Origin: Chitinophaga pinensis
GTDB lineage: Bacteria > Bacteroidota > Bacteroidia > Flavobacteriales_D > Crocinitomicaceae
NCBI GenBank assembly: GCA_945868555.1
Contig: CAMBMC010000016.1
Location: 1 to 18,207 of the forward strand
DNA length: 18,207 nt
Reading direction: 5' to 3'
Below the pieces are notes generated by a model. That model saw nothing but the letters and a program-made list of their open reading frames with translations. It searched no databases and was not told where the DNA came from. The position numbers and the translations under genes were made by a program. Below are positions 14,535 through 18,207 of the stretch, in pieces. Numbering within the stretch: position 1 is the first letter of the stretch; each line of letters begins with the position of its first letter.

Positions 14535-15458
14535 ATGGAAATCTTGCAAAAATTGACAGCGCTTCGCGGTGCATCGGGTGATGAAGAGCGTGTAAAGGAC
14601 TTTATTTTGGATTATTTGGCGACGCAAAGTGCTTCTTGGAAAGTCGAACCTGAAATTATCCATGGTCAAGGCTTTCAAGATTGCGTCATACTCATCTTCG
14701 GGAAACCGCGCACTGCAATCTATGCACACATGGACAGCATTGGCTTTACGGTGGGCTACGACAATGAATTGATTCGCATCGGTGGACCTAAAATCGAAGA
14801 GGGAATTCACTTGGTAGGTTCAGATTCCAGGGGTGAAATTGAGGCTGAATTGATGGTGATCGAAAATGAAGACGAGAGTATTTCGTTGAAATGCATTTTT
14901 GATCGCGAAATTGATCGAGGTACTAATTTGACCTTCAAACCCAACTTCAGGGAAACCGATGAATTTGTTCAATCGCCCTATTTGGACAATCGCCTTGGCA
15001 TGTGGTCGGCATTAAAAGTGGCAGAAACCCTAGAAGATGGGGCCATTGTCTTTTCGACCTACGAAGAGCACGGAGGAAATTCCGTTGGTTTTTGCGCCAA
15101 CTTCTTGTTGGAAAACTACGGTGTCTATCAAGCCTTGGTTTCAGACATTACTTGGGTAACGGATGGGGTAGGTCATGGAGGAGGAGTTGCGATTTCCATG
15201 CGTGACGGAAGCATTCCACGACGAAGTTATTTGAATAAAATCATTGCCCTGGCGGATGCCTCTGGGATTCAGTATCAATTGGAGGTAGAGTCATCCGGAG
15301 GAAGCGACGGGTCGATGTTGCAACGGTCGCATTTGCCCATCGATTGGCTCTTTATCGGTGCACCCGAAGACCATGTGCATACACAAGATGAATTGGTTTA
15401 TAAATTCGATATTCTATGCATGGTTGAAATGTATCGGTATTTAATGGTTAATTTGTAG
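14535..15458 (+). CDS. M42-family metallo-aminopeptidase
   Basis: This 307-residue cytoplasmic peptidase keeps all the signature residues of the M42 (glutamyl aminopeptidase/PepA-type) co-catalytic site: His65 and Asp67 in A-H-M-D-S-I-G, bridging Asp151 in Y-L-D-N-R, catalytic Glu177 with ligand Glu178 in Y-E-E-H-G-G, Asp204 in V-S-D-I-T and His282 in H-V-H-T-Q-D-E. The G-G-S-D-G segment near residue 255 is the usual G-G-T-D-A site. The D-N-R and E-E-H-G variants differ from the common D-D-R and E-E-V-G. The protein is somewhat shorter than typical 340-360-residue members, so the inserted apical domain that controls oligomer assembly is probably reduced. M42 enzymes trim N-terminal residues from short peptides. 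Confidence 0.87.
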   Translation: MEILQKLTALRGASGDEERVKDFILDYLATQSASWKVEPEIIHGQGFQDCVILIFGKPRTAIYAHMDSIGFTVGYDNELIRIGGPKIEEGIHLVGSDSRGEIEAELMVIENEDESISLKCIFDREIDRGTNLTFKPNFRETDEFVQSPYLDNRLGMWSALKVAETLEDGAIVFSTYEEHGGNSVGFCANFLLENYGVYQALVSDITWVTDGVGHGGGVAISMRDGSIPRRSYLNKIIALADASGIQYQLEVESSGGSDGSMLQRSHLPIDWLFIGAPEDHVHTQDELVYKFDILCMVEMYRYLMVNL

Positions 15459-15475
15459 GACATAGACGAATTAGA

Positions 15476-16492
15476 ATGGAAAAGCAATCAATCTGCCAGT
15501 TGTATAAGTACGATCATGAAATGTACTTCTTGACGAAGGATACACCTGAAAATTTTGCCACTGATTTCAAAGAACACACAGAGGACAGCGATTATGTGTC
15601 TTGGCTCAATTTTCATGACATTTCAAATAAGGTGGCCATTGAAAGCTTGTGCAACAACCTAGAGATTGATCGATTGACCTATGATGATATCAATTCGACC
15701 CAGAAACGTCCTAAACTCGAGGAATACGACAACTATATTTTTTTTACGGTAAAATCTGCGGTGCCTGTGGAGAACAATACCTTTTCGATGCATCAAGAGC
15801 AAATCAGTTTTATTCTTGGCAAGAATTACTTGATTTCATTTCAAGCGAAAAGCTCGGATCACTTTTCGGAACTCAGAGGACGCATAGAACATAAACGGGG
15901 TAAAATTAGAATGAAGGGTCCAGATTTTCTCTTGTTTCGAATGCTCGAGGCCATCGTTGACAATTACTTAGAGGTATTAGAGTCCATTGCTGCTATGGTT
16001 GAATCTATCGACATGAAACTTAGACACAGCGATGAAAAAGACAGTTTAAAATTGATTGAATTTGAAAAAAGACGATTGATTGAATTGCGTAAGATTGCAC
16101 TTCCTTTGAAAGATATCGCATTTCACCTTGAAAAAGTACAAAGTGTCTTTTTGGAAAATGATAACCACCCTTATTTTGCGGATTTGAAGGAACAATGCTT
16201 GTCTGTGCTCGAAGAAATCGATGCCAACAAACAGATTCTTGACGGAATGACCAACCTGTATTATGCCATTCAAGGACAAAAAATGAATGACATCATGCGG
16301 ATACTTACGCTAGCTTCCACGATTTTTATGCCTTTGACCTTCATTGTTGGCGTCTATGGAATGAACTTCAAGAACATCTACTTTATTGAAGAAACGAAAT
16401 ACGGTTATTTCATAGTGTGGGGAATAATGATTGTCGTGACGCTTTCACTTCTTTACTTCTCCTTCCGAAAAGGTTGGCTGAAGAGGAAATAA
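15476..16492 (+). CDS. corA: CorA-like magnesium/cobalt transporter
   Basis: This 338-residue inner-membrane channel of the CorA/MIT family takes up Mg2+ (and Co2+ or Ni2+) as a pentamer. A soluble N-terminal alpha/beta domain (~residues 1-150) is followed by long charged helices (~150-270), which form the funnel. The first membrane segment (~275-295) ends in the selectivity motif G-M-N at residues 295-297, in the Y-G-M-N-F context. A second segment (~309-328) precedes a short basic tail K-G-W-L-K-R-K, as expected for CorA. The periplasmic loop after G-M-N (N-I-Y-F-I-E-E-T-K-Y-G) keeps acidic residues. It is the last gene of the run and ends at a strong terminator. Confidence 0.93.
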   Translation: MEKQSICQLYKYDHEMYFLTKDTPENFATDFKEHTEDSDYVSWLNFHDISNKVAIESLCNNLEIDRLTYDDINSTQKRPKLEEYDNYIFFTVKSAVPVENNTFSMHQEQISFILGKNYLISFQAKSSDHFSELRGRIEHKRGKIRMKGPDFLLFRMLEAIVDNYLEVLESIAAMVESIDMKLRHSDEKDSLKLIEFEKRRLIELRKIALPLKDIAFHLEKVQSVFLENDNHPYFADLKEQCLSVLEEIDANKQILDGMTNLYYAIQGQKMNDIMRILTLASTIFMPLTFIVGVYGMNFKNIYFIEETKYGYFIVWGIMIVVTLSLLYFSFRKGWLKRK

Positions 16493-16523
16493 AAAAACGC
16501 CCTGAAGTTGTTAGGGCGTTTTT
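16491..16523. terminator. Bidirectional intrinsic terminator between corA and pckA
   Basis: AAAAACGCCCT (16493-16503) pairs perfectly with AGGGCGTTTTT (16513-16523) around a nine-base loop. T runs follow on the plus strand (16519-16523), and seven A at 16491-16497 give a T run on the minus strand, so it can stop both corA and pckA transcripts. Confidence 0.92.
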
Positions 16524-16545
16524 AAAGTGCATTGTTAGCTTGATT

Positions 16546-18159
16546 TTATACCATTACTTTCGGAGCGGCCGCTTTAATTTCGTCGCTCGTCTCAGCAGCA
16601 TATTTCTCGAAGTTCTTTACGAATTTCAATGCAAGGCTATTCGCTGTTTCATCATAGGCTGATTTATCTGCCCATGTTGAACGAGGATTTAATATTTCAG
16701 AGGGCACATTTTCACAACTTGTAGGAATGGACAAGTCAAAAATCGGCAACGTTTCATAGTCTACATTGTCCAACTTACCTGTAAGGGCCGCAGTAATCAT
16801 CGAACGTGTATGGGACAATTTCATGCGGTGGCCTACGCCGTAAGATCCGCCCGTCCAACCTGTGTTGATCAACCAAACCTTAATGTCTGTGCCGTTTAAT
16901 TTATCGCCTAAAAGCGTTGCATATTTTGCAGGATGAAGTGGTAAGAACGCAGCGCCGAAGCATGCAGAAAATGTGGTTGTTGGTTCCGTGATTCCCATTT
17001 CCGTTCCGGCAACTTTTGCCGTATATCCGGACATAAAATGATACATGGCTTGCTCTTTTGTCAAGCGTGAAATTGGTGGAATCACACCAAAAGCATCTGC
17101 TGTTAAAAAGAATATATTTTTTGGTGCATCACCAATGGAAGGAGTTGCAATATTATCGATGTAGTGAATAGGGTAGGACACGCGTGTGTTTTCCGTTATT
17201 GTTCCATCTTCGTAATCTGGAGTAGATGTTCCTTCCTGAAAAGCAATGTTTTCTAAGATTGCACCAAAGCGAATGGCATCATAGATTTGAGGTTCTTTTT
17301 CGCGGGAAAGATCGATTGTTTTTGCGTAGCAACCTCCTTCGAAGTTGAATACAGTATTTGCAGCCCAACCGTGCTCATCGTCACCAATCAAACGGCGATT
17401 TTCATCGGAAGAAAGTGTAGTTTTTCCCGTTCCAGAAAGACCGAAAAACACAGCGGTATCGTGATTTTCGTTGCCAATATTTGCGGAGCAGTGCATGGAA
17501 AGAACGTTCTTCTCATGCGGAAGGACATAATTCAAGACAGAGAAAATGCCTTTTTTGATTTCACCCGTGTATCCTGTTCCTCCGATGATAATCATCTTTT
17601 TCGTGAAGTTCAGAATGGCGAAGTTGTGTTGGCGCGTCCCATCCAGCTCAGGATCGGCTTTGAATCCGGGTGCACACACGATATGCCAGTCTGGCAGGAA
17701 GGTTTCAATTTGTGCATCACTTGGACGTAGGAACATATTGTGAGCGAACATATTTGACCAGGCATATTCCGTTACGACACGGATATTCATGCGGTACTGT
17801 GGGTCAGCACAAGCAAAAGCATCACGAACGTAAACATCACGACCATTCAAGTAGGCTTTCATTCTGTTGTAGAGCGCATCGAATTGTTCTGGAGCGAATT
17901 TAATGTTGACATTGCCCCACCACACAGAATTCTCCGTTTTTTCATCACAGACAACGAAACGGTCTTTCGGCGAGCGCCCAGTAAATTCGCCTGTTTCAAT
18001 GGCCAAAGCTCCCGTGTCGCTTAAAACACCTTGTCCATTAATGATGACGTCTTCCGTTAATTCGGCAGGTGTTAAATTCCAAAACTGTGTCCCAAGATTG
18101 TTTAATCCGATAGAAGCATCGAGATCGTCATGGGTTCCTCTTTTTCCAAATACATCCAT
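16546..18159 (-). CDS. pckA: Phosphoenolpyruvate carboxykinase (ATP)
   Basis: This enzyme converts oxaloacetate and ATP to phosphoenolpyruvate and CO2, the entry step of gluconeogenesis. The 537-residue length is typical for the ATP-dependent form. Diagnostic segments are T-G-R-S-P-K-D-R-F near residue 60 (substrate binding), G-G-T-G-Y-T-G-E-I-K-K-G near 190, the P-loop G-L-S-G-T-G-K-T-T-L-S near 239-249, the metal-binding G-D-D-E-H-G-W soon after, and E-N-T-R-V-S-Y-P near 330. The ATG at 18159 is the first in frame. Only 48 bases of upstream DNA are in the window, so its promoter is only partly visible. It converges on corA. Confidence 0.97.
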   Translation of the reverse strand: MDVFGKRGTHDDLDASIGLNNLGTQFWNLTPAELTEDVIINGQGVLSDTGALAIETGEFTGRSPKDRFVVCDEKTENSVWWGNVNIKFAPEQFDALYNRMKAYLNGRDVYVRDAFACADPQYRMNIRVVTEYAWSNMFAHNMFLRPSDAQIETFLPDWHIVCAPGFKADPELDGTRQHNFAILNFTKKMIIIGGTGYTGEIKKGIFSVLNYVLPHEKNVLSMHCSANIGNENHDTAVFFGLSGTGKTTLSSDENRRLIGDDEHGWAANTVFNFEGGCYAKTIDLSREKEPQIYDAIRFGAILENIAFQEGTSTPDYEDGTITENTRVSYPIHYIDNIATPSIGDAPKNIFFLTADAFGVIPPISRLTKEQAMYHFMSGYTAKVAGTEMGITEPTTTFSACFGAAFLPLHPAKYATLLGDKLNGTDIKVWLINTGWTGGSYGVGHRMKLSHTRSMITAALTGKLDNVDYETLPIFDLSIPTSCENVPSEILNPRSTWADKSAYDETANSLALKFVKNFEKYAAETSDEIKAAAPKVMV

Positions 18160-18175
18160 GGTATTATTTTTATTA

Positions 18176-18191
18176 AAAAGCGCTTGCTTTT
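18176..18191. repeat. Inverted repeat in the pckA upstream region
   Basis: AAAAGC (18176-18181) and GCTTTT (18186-18191) form a perfect inverted repeat around GCTT, 17 bases before the pckA start codon. It could be a leader hairpin or an operator half-site pair. Confidence 0.3.
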
Positions 18192-18207
18192 ATTTTAGAC
18201 CACAAAA

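Noticed and set aside
17287..17730. 147-residue plus-strand frame antisense to pckA
   Set aside because: It lies opposite the highly conserved P-loop region of pckA and shows no domain; open only because of the codon bias of pckA.

Overview
The window reads as chromosomal DNA of a member of the Bacteroidota, most likely order Flavobacteriales and possibly the Crocinitomicaceae/Fluviicola neighbourhood; the family-level guess is inference. Support comes from a DNA polymerase III alpha subunit fused to an N-terminal DnaQ-like exonuclease, a large secreted protein ending in a type B Por-secretion (T9SS, CHU_C-like) sorting domain, a second protein fragment of Ig/PKD-like repeats typical of the phylum, AT-rich intergenic regions, and mostly weak Shine-Dalgarno signals. 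I see no insertion sequence, prophage, CRISPR array, tRNA or rRNA.

Layout. Bases 1-4183 hold most of dnaE (5' end outside the window). It meets a SirB1/transglutaminase-like gene (4180-5055, minus) tail to tail with overlapping stop codons. Bases 5056-5294 are an intergenic region with a clear orphan terminator and a possible small structured RNA, followed by a small lipoprotein gene (5295-5606). A minus-strand two-gene operon encodes a YbgC-like thioesterase and an arginase/formimidoylglutamase-family hydrolase (5620-7000). A 336-bp AT-rich divergent region separates it from dnaA (7337-8767), which ends at a strong intrinsic terminator. A 470-bp gap (8768-9237) holds nested inverted repeats, a second terminator-like hairpin and many AAGTG/CACTT words. 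It precedes a 1093-residue T9SS type B protein and a small secreted HMA-like protein (9238-12831).

Bases 12881-13642 hold a headless fragment of a repeat protein, probably a pseudogene. A tiny lipoprotein (13666-13875, minus) diverges from a three-gene plus-strand run: YigZ/IMPACT-like protein, M42-type peptidase and CorA-like magnesium transporter (13915-16492). The window ends with ATP-dependent PEP carboxykinase (16546-18159, minus), which shares a bidirectional terminator with corA.

Functionally this is mainly housekeeping: replication initiation and elongation, gluconeogenesis, Mg2+ transport and small hydrolases. One accessory patch of envelope or secreted proteins lies at 9.2-13.9 kb. 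I found no convincing new multi-gene system. The most checkable leads are the two candidate structured RNAs with orphan terminators, the degraded PHP metal site of DnaE, and the decayed repeat-protein gene.
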